Assembly: GCA_905221605.1 (NCBI GenBank)
Contig: CAJNDS010002169.1
Coordinates: 157,501-217,500, forward strand
DNA: 60,000 nucleotides
Reading direction: 5' to 3'
DNA from: Symbiodinium natans
Taxonomy: Eukaryota > Sar > Dinophyceae > Suessiales > Symbiodiniaceae
The position numbers and the translations under genes were made by a program. Positions 22,795 to 32,993 of the stretch are shown one piece after another. The notes beneath the pieces are model-generated. The model was given only the letters and a program-made list of their open reading frames with translations. It had not been told where the DNA came from and ran no database searches. Numbering within the stretch: position 1 is the stretch's first letter; each line of letters opens with the position of its first letter.

Positions 22795-23298
22795 TTAGGG
22801 CACTTGTGTGCCGAGGTCAGGGAAGTTGGGCTCCGCAGCAGCGGCATGTACCGGATCGTTCCAGAGCCAGGCCTGGGAGTTGCAGTCCTTGCCATGAGCT
22901 GACTCGAGCTGATGTGGTTTCTCTTCAAAGTAAGGTTGCCCGTAATACGCTCCACACCCCCCAAAATACCATGCCCTTGTTGCAGGAAAGGGGTATCCCA
23001 GTTTCATCGGAAACGCCCCCACTTGAGCTTCTTTGAACAGAGTCGGATGTGGTGCATGCCCTCGATTTGCAGAAAATCGGAATGAACGTGTGCAAGAGGG
23101 AGTTGCCGAGGACGTGAGGGCCCCGGGGGGGGGGGTTGAAGTTGGATCTGCCTGATTGATTGGTGTGCGGCGACGGAGCTGCTGCTGAGGCTTTGGTGGT
23201 GCACTATCAGTGGGTGCGATGCCCTGCATTTTTGCGGCTTTCATGTGGAAGTGTTGTGTAAGTTCAATGATGTCGTTTGCTTGCTCTGTGTATACCAA
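22795..23298 (-). other. Open frame on the minus strand, coding status doubtful
   Basis: A 167-codon open frame (start MVYTEQANDIIELTQ) contains a codon-like first half (PPKPQQQLRRRTPIN). It would be the only minus-strand gene in a one-way block. The + strand at 23245-23400 also looks codon-like (EVTEAPRVTELDRFSKGRV), so I favour the + reading. A G-run sits at 23123-23136. Confidence 0.2.
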
Positions 23299-23499
23299 TA
23301 CATGTTACATGAAGTTACAGAGGCTCCTCGAGTCACCGAACTCGATCGTTTCTCAAAGGGGCGTGTCAACAAGTGGGGCTTAAGTAGGGTTCAAGCAGCA
23401 GTGTCTCGCCACGATGCACCAGGTACCTCCGGCGTCTGTTCGGGAGGATTCGCAGTCGTTGGATGAGACTCTGGCCACAGCCCTGCGCACCCAATCTAA

Positions 23500-24011
23500 C
23501 CGAGTGATCTGGCGCACGCAGCTGCCTTCTTGAGGTTGCTGTCACGCATGTGCGGCTCCAGTTGCCAACGGCAGAAAAGGAGGAGCTGCTTGTCGATTTG
23601 AGAAGCCAGCGAGCCGGCTCCTCAGTGGCAGCTGAAGTGGTGAGCGATCGTGAGCGGTGCCTTTCACTCAGTGCCAGGTCACTGGAAGCTCCTCCTGGTA
23701 TCAGGCAGCGACATCCATGCTCTCCGATGTTCTTGAGCAAGAAATCTTGGGCAAAAAGCACACTAGAGATCGAACAAACAGAGCGCGACACTGCCATGAA
23801 ACTCTCCTCAAGCAGGGCCTTCCGGCCCTCCTTCGCGACTCGGCCGACGGCTCTGGCGGCTTTCGGCGACTGGCACTGGCCGTCGGCCCCGGCCTGCGCC
23901 TGCCAGGGGGCCCCAGAGATTGCCAGAAAGCTAAGAAACGGGGAAGTAGGGGAAAACCATTTACAAAAAACAAACACACACACACACACACCTACAAAGC
24001 TCTCCCCCTAG
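23500..24011 (+). CDS. Exon cluster of an unrecognised gene
   Basis: From about 23520 the frame reads VRLQLPTAEKEELLVDLRSQ and continues with acidic and Arg-rich sequence to about 23700; a second frame (MLSDVLEQEILGKKH) is codon-like from about 23710 to 23930, so a splice junction probably lies between. A (CA)n run at 23970-23992 marks the end of coding-like sequence. No family recognised. Confidence 0.4.
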
Positions 24012-24512
24012 AGCCCTCCTTCTGGTCTTTTTTTGAAAAAGACACCATGTAGTCCATGTAGTTTACGGCCAATGACGACGTGGTATCGTCCAAGAGCAGC
24101 TCGCGGTGCTTGCCTTGGCATGAATGCAGCTGTTTCTGCTTGAGCCGCGAAGCCGATTCGACAGTGATTCGACAGGCCAAGGCCGAAATGCCAGCATTCT
24201 TCCGCTCATCAAATTAATTTTCTTATAAGATCTTCAGCATCTTTAGCATGCTTGGCGAATCTAGGCCTTGTTGTGTCATGCAGCCTTTTCCGAACCAGTT
24301 TGCCCTTTCGGTTCTCCTTATGCCGCAAGGAACTAGCAGTTGCGGCAATTGACGGCCATTTCTCGGACTTGGTGCGGCGTTGCATGCTGGTCTTATTCCT
24401 TTGTGACAGCCTTCTGCAAGCTCACAAAGGTTCCGGCATCAAGCTTCATTGTCTAAGGGACAGCCACCCCTTCCTGTCATGCCTTTGCATCGCCAGTGGA
24501 GGAGGATTGGTC

Positions 24513-25538
24513 ATGCCTAACCCGCAATCGGCTGTTGGTTTGGCAGCCCGAGCATTGGCAACTGAGCCATTGGTGCAGGAAAGCCTAATGAAGAATCCTG
24601 TGGTACGAGTTTTGGTAATCCAAGCAGCCAGAAGTACTGCTAAGTGCAGATCTCATGGGGAACAATTCCCGAGAATCACCCGCGATCGCGAACACTCCAA
24701 ACTTGTGAAGGATCTCGAAACGCCCTGGACGATCTGTGACCTCGAAGACGTGATAATGAGCCGCCCTCACCGAACACACCCCGAGCTGGAAGCTTGCAAG
24801 CTGCGAAACCCGATGGGCATTTATGGCCAACGAGGTGACGATTTGCATTTTCGGAAAGACATTGCCGTTGCCGCTGGTGACGAACTTCTCAAAGCTGCTA
24901 GACGAACTGCGCTCAGGAAGTACCCCGACATGGAGGAAGATGGCAGTGTCCTTCTAGTCTTGGCGGCAGGGTGGAACGCCGATCATGCAACATTCGACTG
25001 CTTGGACTCTGATGGTCATGCTTGGCGCAAAGCTGAGATTGTTGCTTTGGCAGAGCTGTGTGCCTTGAACGGTCATCCAGCATCGGTTTTCAGGGCCAAG
25101 TTCAAAGAGCTGCTTCGAAGACTGCAGGGGGAGCACACTGCGTTCCTGCTGCAACCTGTTGCGGGCATCCAGGCCATCGCGCCCTCACAGGCAGGAGACC
25201 TGCAGCGAACACTAGAACACGCGCTGTCGGCGCCCAATGATCTGCACAAGGGAGGCTGCCTGCTGTGGCCACGAGAAACTAAACGTCAGCGTCGCCAGAC
25301 AGATGCCGAGAGACTTGCCGAGCTCACGGGAATCCCCGCCGAGACAGCGCAATCCATCCTTGAAGCAACGGGCAGTCTCGAGATTGCCCTGCAGCATCCC
25401 ATGTTTCAGCCGACGCCAAGGCCTGTCATCGGATCCTTCAAGCAGAGACTCCGAGGTCCAGTCGAGGTCATCAATTTGGATGAGCTGGACGACACTGCTC
25501 ATGAGCAAAATCAGACTCTCACGTTTGGGTTTATATAG
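24513..25538 (+). CDS. Intronless hypothetical protein with C-terminal UBA-like domain
   Basis: A single open frame of 341 codons from ATG 24513 to TAG; the frame is open further upstream to 24252, but that part is Leu/Cys-rich and less codon-like. Residues about 270-305 (ERLAELTGIPAETAQSILEA, then LEIALQHPMF) resemble a UBA/TAP-C-like three-helix ubiquitin-binding fold: a conserved Leu-Thr-Gly turn and a final EIAL helix. The middle part (residues about 60-240) is helical with Arg/Asp clusters and matches no family I know. The tail has an acidic VINLDELDDTAHEQ motif that could be a SUMO-interacting motif (inference). The lack of introns contrasts with the neighbours. Confidence 0.7.
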   Translation: MPNPQSAVGLAARALATEPLVQESLMKNPVVRVLVIQAARSTAKCRSHGEQFPRITRDREHSKLVKDLETPWTICDLEDVIMSRPHRTHPELEACKLRNPMGIYGQRGDDLHFRKDIAVAAGDELLKAARRTALRKYPDMEEDGSVLLVLAAGWNADHATFDCLDSDGHAWRKAEIVALAELCALNGHPASVFRAKFKELLRRLQGEHTAFLLQPVAGIQAIAPSQAGDLQRTLEHALSAPNDLHKGGCLLWPRETKRQRRQTDAERLAELTGIPAETAQSILEATGSLEIALQHPMFQPTPRPVIGSFKQRLRGPVEVINLDELDDTAHEQNQTLTFGFI

Positions 25539-25789
25539 GTTCGCACATCACACATTATCACACATTCATCCCGCGGCGCTCTCGTGAGGCCCCTGCCAAG
25601 GCAGCTCTTCGCGCAAGAGGACGGAATCAGCGAGAGCGCCGAGGCTGAAAGGGGCAAGCCTATCGCCCCAACTTTCAGGTGAAGGGGGGATTTACCAGGT
25701 TCTTGTTGATCAGGACTCAGGTGTTAAGGGAGGGGTGAACCATGTTTCCCACGGAGGGGGAACTCAACCATTTCAACTTAAGAAGTGTC

Positions 25790-26390
25790 ACTGTTCCCTG
25801 TGAGCACACACCTCCAAGCCACAGATCCCATCAGAACGTGTTGGGAGGTTGTGGCCCAGCTCCTGGCGCTTTGGTTCAGCCAACGGCACAGCCTGGAGGA
25901 GGGTGGGGGGGTTGGTCAAGACTGCTCTCTGTGGATGCTTGGGGCAGAAGGCCGTGGATGCAGCACAGATTCAAGACAGGGATTGCACGTAGTACTTCGC
26001 ATCCTCGCAGGACATGCAAGCTGCACTCCGCTGGGGCCTCAAACGATGCAATCCTCCGTCATATGGAATACTGTCAGCTACCACGCAGCGATCCGAGTTC
26101 CATCACAGGCAACAGATCCGAATAATCAAGGTCATCAGCCTTGCCTGACCTACTTCGCATCAATGGCCCGGTGCTTGTAAACCTTCCGACACATTGAACT
26201 CGGTGCCATCCTTCTGGCTGCCTTGTGACCTTTTTGAGCATGAGGATCTTCTGAATCGCTTCGACAAGATGGGCAAGGTCCTGATCCAGGCTGCGCAGCG
26301 CTTCTTTTCTTGGTTGTGGAGCGAGGCTGCAAACCATCTGATGTCGCAGTTCGGTGTTATACAGAGCGGTTCCAGGTATCGACATTTAAA
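25790..26390 (+). CDS. Exon cluster of an unrecognised gene
   Basis: Good candidates: about 25831-25975 (CWEVVAQLLALWFSQRHSLE) and about 25985-26060 in the same frame (GLHVVLRILAGHAS), then about 26190-26350 (LLNRFDKMGKVLIQAAQRFF) before the sequence GTTATACAG. Hydrophobic/aromatic helices dominate. No catalytic motif seen. Confidence 0.4.
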
Positions 26391-26851
26391 CATTTAACTG
26401 CAGGCGTTAGTTCGGACACATTACAGGTATGGAAGGGTGGAGTGCCACTAGAAAAGTTCGAACCTTTAAAGGAGTAGCGAGCCAGGAGCCCTGCAAAGAG
26501 GGAGCTTGCAACTCTTAGTCCTCTAAATTGTTGTCCTTCGAAATTCTTTGCGACTAAGCAACGGCAGCCTTTTTTTTTGGTGCTGGTGAGGGTTAGGGCA
26601 CACCTGGTAATCTGAAAACAGACTCCGGCCGAAGGTTTGTGACCTTTCACATAGGCAATGCATACACTTCCTCTACAACCCTTCAAAGAAACAGCAACGC
26701 ATCAAGACGCCCATGGAGTTCTGGGTACACCTGGAAAACACACAGTGGGCACGACCAGGCCTTGCGACAACATTGGGCGAGAGTGTTGCACCTCTCGGGA
26801 AGTGCTCTCGGGTGCGTCACTGAGATGACAGGGACGAGTCTGTCCATCACT

Positions 26852-26949
26852 TGGGATGTTCCTAACTAACTAACAGTCCTTAATAGGGACTGTAATAGGG
26901 GGTACTATAATCCCTATTAAGGACTGTCAGTATACGGGGGAACATCCCA
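26852..26949. mobile_element. Short inverted-repeat element (MITE-like) with 9-bp target duplication
   Basis: Terminal inverted repeats TGGGATGTTCC (26852-26862) and GGAACATCCCA (26939-26949) enclose a second inverted repeat: ACAGTCCTTAATAGGGA (26873-26889) and its complement (26911-26927). The nonamer GTCCATCAC flanks both sides (26842-26850 and 26950-26958). The element has no coding capacity. A 9-bp duplication is typical of Mutator-like transposases, which must act in trans. Confidence 0.85.
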
Positions 26950-27099
26950 GTCCATCACCGAGGTTCATGGGTGTTGTCTCCCAGGGTGTGCAAGCTCTGC
27001 TTTTGAGGCCTGGTGGCAACGGCAACGCTGTTCTACACGAGGCGAAGGTTGCCCCTTACGGTTTCTGGTTGTGGCTGTGCTGCCTGTGATAATCCATTT

Positions 27100-27705
27100 G
27101 CCAGGAGATTCTGGTTCAACTCTTGCTTGCTGGTCGAGGAGACTGCTTGGCAGCCGTGCGCCACTGTGGGGAGAGCGTTGAGACGCTCGAGGCGTGGACT
27201 AAATCGCAAGAGATGGTCGGCAAGCCCAAGCGAGGTACTGCCGGCTGGCCACCTTGCCCATTTCTGTGAGCCGCTCGTCCTTGCAGGACCTCGTAGAATC
27301 TCAGCTTTGCCGCAATCTTGCATGTGTTACCATCCACTTTGCGCTCCAGCCGTGCTGAGAAGCCTAAAGCTGCACCCGAGGCTGGTAAAAATCACCAAGC
27401 TGTCGTTGGAGCTGCTGGCGGTGGAGCGCTTTTGCTTTGAGGCTCGGGAGGTCTGAATATCTTGATTGCCACCCCATCTGTGCAACACGGACAACTTGCG
27501 CTGGGCCGAAAGCAGCACACTCCCACAATGAGGGGCACGTATGGAGGCCTCACTTGAGAAGATTGCAGCCGCAAAGCATTCCACTGTCACCTTCATCTTG
27601 GTCGTCAGTGCCTCAGCTCTGCATGCTCTGCTCAGTTTGTTCCTAGTCTACCTTGGATCCGCTTTGACCAGGAAGTCACTGGACAAATTTCGGCACTACA
27701 GCTGA
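27100..27705 (+). CDS. Unrecognised multi-exon gene ending in a membrane segment
   Basis: Candidate exons: about 27106-27231 (VETLEAWTKSQEMVGKPKR, GT donor), 27288-about 27351 (DLVESQLCRNLACVTIHFAL), about 27400-27451 (LSLELLAVERFCFEARE) and about 27533-27705 (MEASLEKIAAAKHSTVTF, then a hydrophobic stretch LVVSASALHALLSLFLVYL), ending in TGA at 27703-27705. The C-terminus looks like one transmembrane helix with a basic tail. Function unknown. Confidence 0.45.
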
Positions 27706-28629
27706 GCGAGCCAGATGCCTAGAAAGCAGAATGTCGAGCACAATCGAAATCTCAGAATGCATCGCCACTCGTTCAATACCAGAGCATGTGCAGGCTGGTT
27801 CGCACCGCATCCGGATCTGCGCGGCTCGTGTTCAGACCGAGCCTTGTTCTACTTGCAAAACGAAAGTATGAGCATCGGCCAAGCCGGGCTGATCTGGGCG
27901 GCATGTTGAGGCGTTTGCTTAAAACTAGGCGGAGGGCCACACGATAGCCTTGTTGCCACAGGAAGCCCAAGCTTTGCTCGATGAGAGAAGTCTGAGTGAG
28001 GTTGGTTTCCCGGCCTCCTGCCCAAGTTGGCCTTGACGCGCTCACTGGGGGAAGTCTTGCTTCCACAGTCGTTGCGAGAGGCCATCACAGCCCACTCGTG
28101 TGATGTCGTGTGTGTTGTGCTTCTTGTTTCATAATTGTATTCGGTCGTGAGACTTATGTGGAGCAGCTCAGACTCAACCTGGCTACAGGCTGACCTGAGC
28201 TCGCGATCTGCTCGGCTCCCAAGAGCATTCTCATGAGCAATCCTACCGTGTTGCCACGCCTGTGCATGCTGCAGCTGCCCGACCTGAGGCACCGACGCCG
28301 TATCGTGATACCTTTGCGTCCAGCGCCTAAGTTTGCTTGGGCATGCCGCACGGAAAGGGGTAGGTTTTCGATCACTTAACTCAAAATCCTTTAGAAGCGA
28401 ATTTCCTAATTGAATCTTCGGAAGACGCCAGCACCAAAGCCTGTTGAACGCCAACAGAGCATCTGGAACTTATGAACCTGGACTCCCAGCTTGAACTCCC
28501 ACATTTGACTCAGAAAAGTAAGGCTGGGCCACGCTACGCTGCAGTGTAGCCTCACATTTCCAGACCAGCCAGACCTGTTGAGTCCTTTGGCGGGAGACTT
28601 AGGCAGGTCACCCGAGTGACTTGAAAATC

Positions 28630-30430
28630 TGTCTGATTTGTGCAGAAAACCTGGGAGGCTTGTTTTTGGCGCAAATGCTGAGGCCGGGAAGAAGCTGCCA
28701 AATGGGCCACATGCGAGTAGGCCCAGCTGCGCCATTCTACTTGATGCCAGCCGTTGCCTTGGAAACTCAACGAAGCGACAGGCGGCCCAGCGACGATGGT
28801 GCGCTGCACATCGACTGGGCGGCGAGCTGAGTGTCGAGTGATTGCGCAGCTCGTGGGATCACATGGGATCACATGGGTTTGTGTCGGCTTCGCTGCAGCT
28901 GATCGCTGAGGAAAGAAACCTTGGAGAGGCTCAGGCTTTTCTGAAAGCCGCCCATGCCCGGCCCTGTCGCTTTCATCCTGCCTAACTCGGGTGAGTCCTC
29001 CGCGTGGATCCGCGTGGCATTGCGCCGAGGCATGGACGGATGAGGAGCTCCGTTGGCGAAGGCCTTTGCATGGCCGGCGGGAGCGCTCGGAAGGTATTTG
29101 AAGTTTCATGTTCTGCTTGCAGTTCGTAGAATACTTATTGCGGGAGACCAGAAGCATCTTTAAGCTGCTCCCCGATACACTTGGGAAGCTATGTCCGTGA
29201 CATGCCCAAGCTTAAGGCCTCGGACACAGGACGCGCTGTTGCTGCTGGTGACTTCCGACGAGGCTCTCAAACGCTTTCGTGCGCTCAATCTGCTCCACTG
29301 CAGTGCACTCTTCCAGTACCCCGTGACGCCGACTTGGTAGCGGTTTGTCTTCAAATTCTGTGGTGGTCAGGCATTGGTGCAGCGGCACTATGCTGGACAA
29401 CCGGATTCCGTACAATGCTTCCACCTGAACCACACCGATCGACAGGCCTGGAGTCTGAGCTTGCAGGCCATGTGTTGAAATCAAGCCTTGATCATCTTGA
29501 TCCCCAGGGCATGGCTCCCTTGGAAGCACTTCTAGGTCGCCTGCGGCTCAGAGCAAGAGACGCGGTATCACGTGGCCTTTCGATGCGTCCGAGGCAGTCG
29601 TGAGTCTGCAACAGCTACACCCAGTACCAAACAGGTGACCATAGTTCTGTTTGGAGTGGGCCTCTCGGCACTGGTGCAGCTGTACTCAAGTTGCATACGG
29701 ACGGAAGTTAAAAGTCGGCAACTAGGGTAACTAGACCTTGCCTTCCAGGTGGGGTTCGTCACGCCGTCCAAGCTTGAGGACTTGGTGGCAAGGGCATACA
29801 TGGCCGGCATCCGGGCACCTTTCTGAGTTCACTCCCCACATTGACCGCATGAGAAACGTGCACGTGCTTGGAACATGCGTTGCGTGCGCTTCGTACACGC
29901 TGAGATGGCATCAGGCGATCTTGGTGGCGCCTGAGCCGCTGGCTTTCTTGCGCTGCATTCGCCGGATGCCTACAGTGTACGGTATCACGTAAATTTCGTT
30001 TCGCCCGGGGAGCAGCAGATCATTCACAGCTGCAAACAAACCTTGATGCTGCCGCGAATTGCACAAGAGGCATTGCCGCTGCGCATCGCTGCGCTGTTGT
30101 TGACTGGAAGCTAAGGCATCACTACCCGAGTCTCCACAGAATACATCCATGCTACTCTGCTCTATGCTCCTTGGCTGCGACAAAAGCCATCAGGCTCAGA
30201 TCTCAGATACACGCTCCCTCCCGCTTCTGTGCCAAGACTGAGGTCAGAAATGTCCAGTCTTTCGTGCGGACCTCTGTTGCGTCAAATTGAAAGGCAGCTA
30301 TCCAATCTGGTCCACGTTGTTCCTCTCTCTTGGGATTTCGCAGAGAGAGAGGCGGCTCACCTTTCGGACCGGATGGCCCACAGCGCTCTCCGCGCGCTGC
30401 GCCTGGTTCTAGGATGCCAACCATTAGCTT
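28630..30430 (+). CDS. Unrecognised multi-exon gene
   Basis: Candidate exons: about 28645-28830, about 28901-28980 (IAEERNLGEAQAFLKAAHA, after a TGCAG acceptor), 29122-about 29193 (EYLLRETRSIFKLLPDTLG), about 29211-29338 (DALLLLVTSDEALKRFRAL), 29371-about 29478 (HYAGQPDSVQCFHLNHTD), about 29538-29720 (VTIVLFGVGLSALVQLY), 29749-about 29825 (GFVTPSKLEDLVARAYMAG), about 29890-29990 (HQAILVAPEPLAFLRCIRR) and about 30270-30425 (RQIERQLSNLVHVVPLSWDF). Several exons are hydrophobic and helical. I recognise no domain; it may be more than one gene. A tandem duplication of GGGATCACAT sits at 28856-28875. Confidence 0.45.
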
Positions 30431-30449
30431 GACTTGAAATCCACTGCGA

Positions 30450-31180
30450 ATTGGCCATGCTTGCCTATCTGTCACTCTCTCATGCTGCCTCACTTGCTCC
30501 CTCTCTCTGTTTCTCCCCTGCTCCTTTCACCTGCAGGACATGCACGGTTGCCCAGCTCACCCCCAACGGCACTCATCGAAGCATTTCAGGCATGGTCGTT
30601 AAGGTTGTTGTATCATTGTGTGGCAGGGCCTTGTCATGTTCCAACGCCTGTGAAAAACCAACTGCCAATTGTCACGAATCGCCACGTGTGCATGGCCCCC
30701 CATCCTTTGCTGGCAAACACACAGAGTTGACTATTTACAGACTGACGATGTTGCAGTTTTCGCTGTGATAGAGCTGTGGCCGGCAGGCCCCGACCAAGTG
30801 AACCATTTGTGGCTTCATGATCCACGAACTTTGTCAGGCTCGTGACCCTGTTGCCTGTGGCAAAGAGATGGCTTCCCTCCCTGCTCCAGAAGGACTCAAG
30901 CGGTAGTCTGCTGCATGGAGGGGGCATGCTTTGCGCATCTTTGCGCAACGGGGCATGAGCGTGCCCGTTGCCACATCAGGACGACAGATTCTTCAGACCA
31001 GCGTGGCTGCGGCCCGGAGCCCAAGTGATTCCAAGAGTTCTGCCTGAACAAAACGTCAATCCCGGAGACGACACCTAAATTGCAAACGCCAGGGAGAAGG
31101 GGTTCATGGCAGTAGTTTGCAGTTTCAATTTCTTGTAGGTCCTTAGGGAGGGTTGGTGGGGCCGGTAGGGGAAGGCAGAA
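30450..31180. other. Gap, weak coding signals
   Basis: Two + frames are open at 30540-30770 without a clear choice. 30780-31180 holds nothing I can name. Confidence 0.3.
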
Positions 31181-31184
31181 AGTC

Positions 31185-32368
31185 TTGCAAGTACTTCAGG
31201 CCTGTCAGCCTCGGCGGACTGTAGCAGAGTTCAGAAAGCCCATGGCCATGGCAACCATATTTCCAATGCACCTTCAATCACTTCACAGCCTAAATCCCAA
31301 GTCCTCAAAGCGGCCTCACGCTGCATTCCAAGCTCAGTCGTGCTTGGCAATGCATGTCCAGGACCTGGCTGCCGGGATCCTTCAAACACTGACACCCACG
31401 GGGAAGCCTCGGGTTCCAGTTACGGCCTTTGTCTGCGTTAGTGCTCAGCACATTTCAGCACTCCTCAACTCTGCTATGTAGCTGCAGCGTTTCCGTGATA
31501 CAAAGACGAGGTCTCCGCGACCTTCGACGCCCGATCGCTCTCCTATGCCATTGGCTGCCTTTCTGCGTCCTTCGTGATGAGGGCTGACCAACTTGGACTT
31601 GATCAGGGTGTGCCAGCCCGAGGGGCATATGAGGGAAAAAGGCTGGAAGATGCTGGAAGAAAAGAACACCTTTCTAGGTCTGGGACCTCAGCTTCCCTGA
31701 CTTTCGAGCGCACCTGCCTGTCTGCCGGTTCCTGGACCAGGCGTGGCCGAATCCTGCTGAGACTTTGAGGTTCAGAGGATGCGTGGTATGACTCTCGCTT
31801 ACAGTCCGAAGACCATTGGGGCAACGTTTCTGCTTGGGAGTCGTAACACGCCGTCGGTTCCATGGGGTCGCGGCTTCCCGAGATTGCCCTGTCAGGCTTC
31901 GGTGCTCGAGGCTTGGTGTCGCTACCTGGATCTTGTGGGCTCCGAGGCACATGGGAGTTCTGCAATTGCTGGGTCTTTGTTCAATGAAATGAGCAGAGGT
32001 GCCCTCCACAGAGGCCTGTCTGTCGCAAGGCCTGCCTTTGGGCATCGTCGTAAGTTTGCAATAAGCCTAGGTGGGTGTCCCTGAGTGAGAGGACCAGTTG
32101 TATGGCCAAGCAAAGAGCCGAAGACGCACTTCCTCCTTTCCCAGTGGGAGATCGCCAGCAATACTCACGCTGCGGGGCTCGAGGCCTGGCTCTGCGCAGC
32201 TTTGCACTTTGCCCCTTCGGAAGCTGCATACTTCCTCGGACGATGCCCAGCCAGCGCCACCAGGACATGCTGGAACAGGCGACCGCGCACTTGGCAGCGT
32301 CTCCGAAGGACTACGGACAGGCCCCGTCAATGTTGCCGGACGCCTGTGTGAATTTCACTATGTCATGA
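31185..32368 (+). CDS. Exon cluster of an unrecognised gene
   Basis: Candidates: about 31200-31400 (AFQAQSCLAMHVQDLAAGIL), about 31692-31790 (DFRAHLPVCRFLDQAWPNPA), about 31892-32050 (VLEAWCRYLDLVGSEAHG) and about 32100-32368 (SQRHQDMLEQATAHLAASPK). No family recognised. The last frame ends at TGA 32366-32368. Confidence 0.4.
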
Positions 32369-32379
32369 TCATCTTCCAT

Positions 32380-32600
32380 GAACGGCACGCAGCCTTACCT
32401 TGGGCCTTGCATGAGTGGCATGCCAGCATCATGAGATATCATGAGCATTTCGCAGCATGCCAGTGCTTTGACCCTTTCCGCAAGCATCAGAAGCATCAGT
32501 GGCCCTTCGCATTGACCCTGCACGGCATGTCAGCGTCCCGACTCTCCACAAGCATCATGAGCATCAGCATCGACCCTTTCGCAGGCCTAGGAATGAGCAT
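32380..32600. repeat. CATCATGAGCATCAG-type degenerate repeat
   Basis: Units of ATCATGAG, GCATCAG and related words recur about ten times with variation. No gene is seen from 32370 to 32990. Confidence 0.6.
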
Positions 32601-32993
32601 TATGAACGTCATCGAGTCATCAGCATTGCTAGCGCTGCCAGGCAGAGGCTGCTTATGTTGGCTTGGGCGCTGCTCTCAACGTTCGGGACATTTTGCCAGC
32701 GGAGGGCTAGTAGTCTTGCTCTGGACACGTCACCAGAATACTGATTGGCATGTGTTTCGGGCCTTGTGAGAGCCGCTGGCAGCTGTGATCCAGATGATAT
32801 GACATGACTCATGACTTAAGCCTTGACAAAGCTACTTAGGCTCAATCCATCAGAGCGAGGATCCGGAGGAGGCCCGGCTGTTTGACTTTTGTGGTCGTCC
32901 TCGTGCTAGATGTTGGGTCCAAGAGACACAAAAAGAGGCTTTTTGGGTTCTATTTAAGAGACTCTGAATATTGAGGTTCTGGAGAGACACTGC

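Noticed and set aside
27849-29157. Two 201-codon open frames on the minus strand
   Set aside because: Composition is not codon-like (many Cys, Arg, His and Ser). The second overlaps better + strand exons from 28645; opposite the first I found no firm exon on either strand.
32832-32846. Possible spliced-leader relic (TTAGGCTCAA) upstream of the large intronless gene
   Set aside because: Only a partial match to the end of the dinoflagellate leader and too short to exceed chance.
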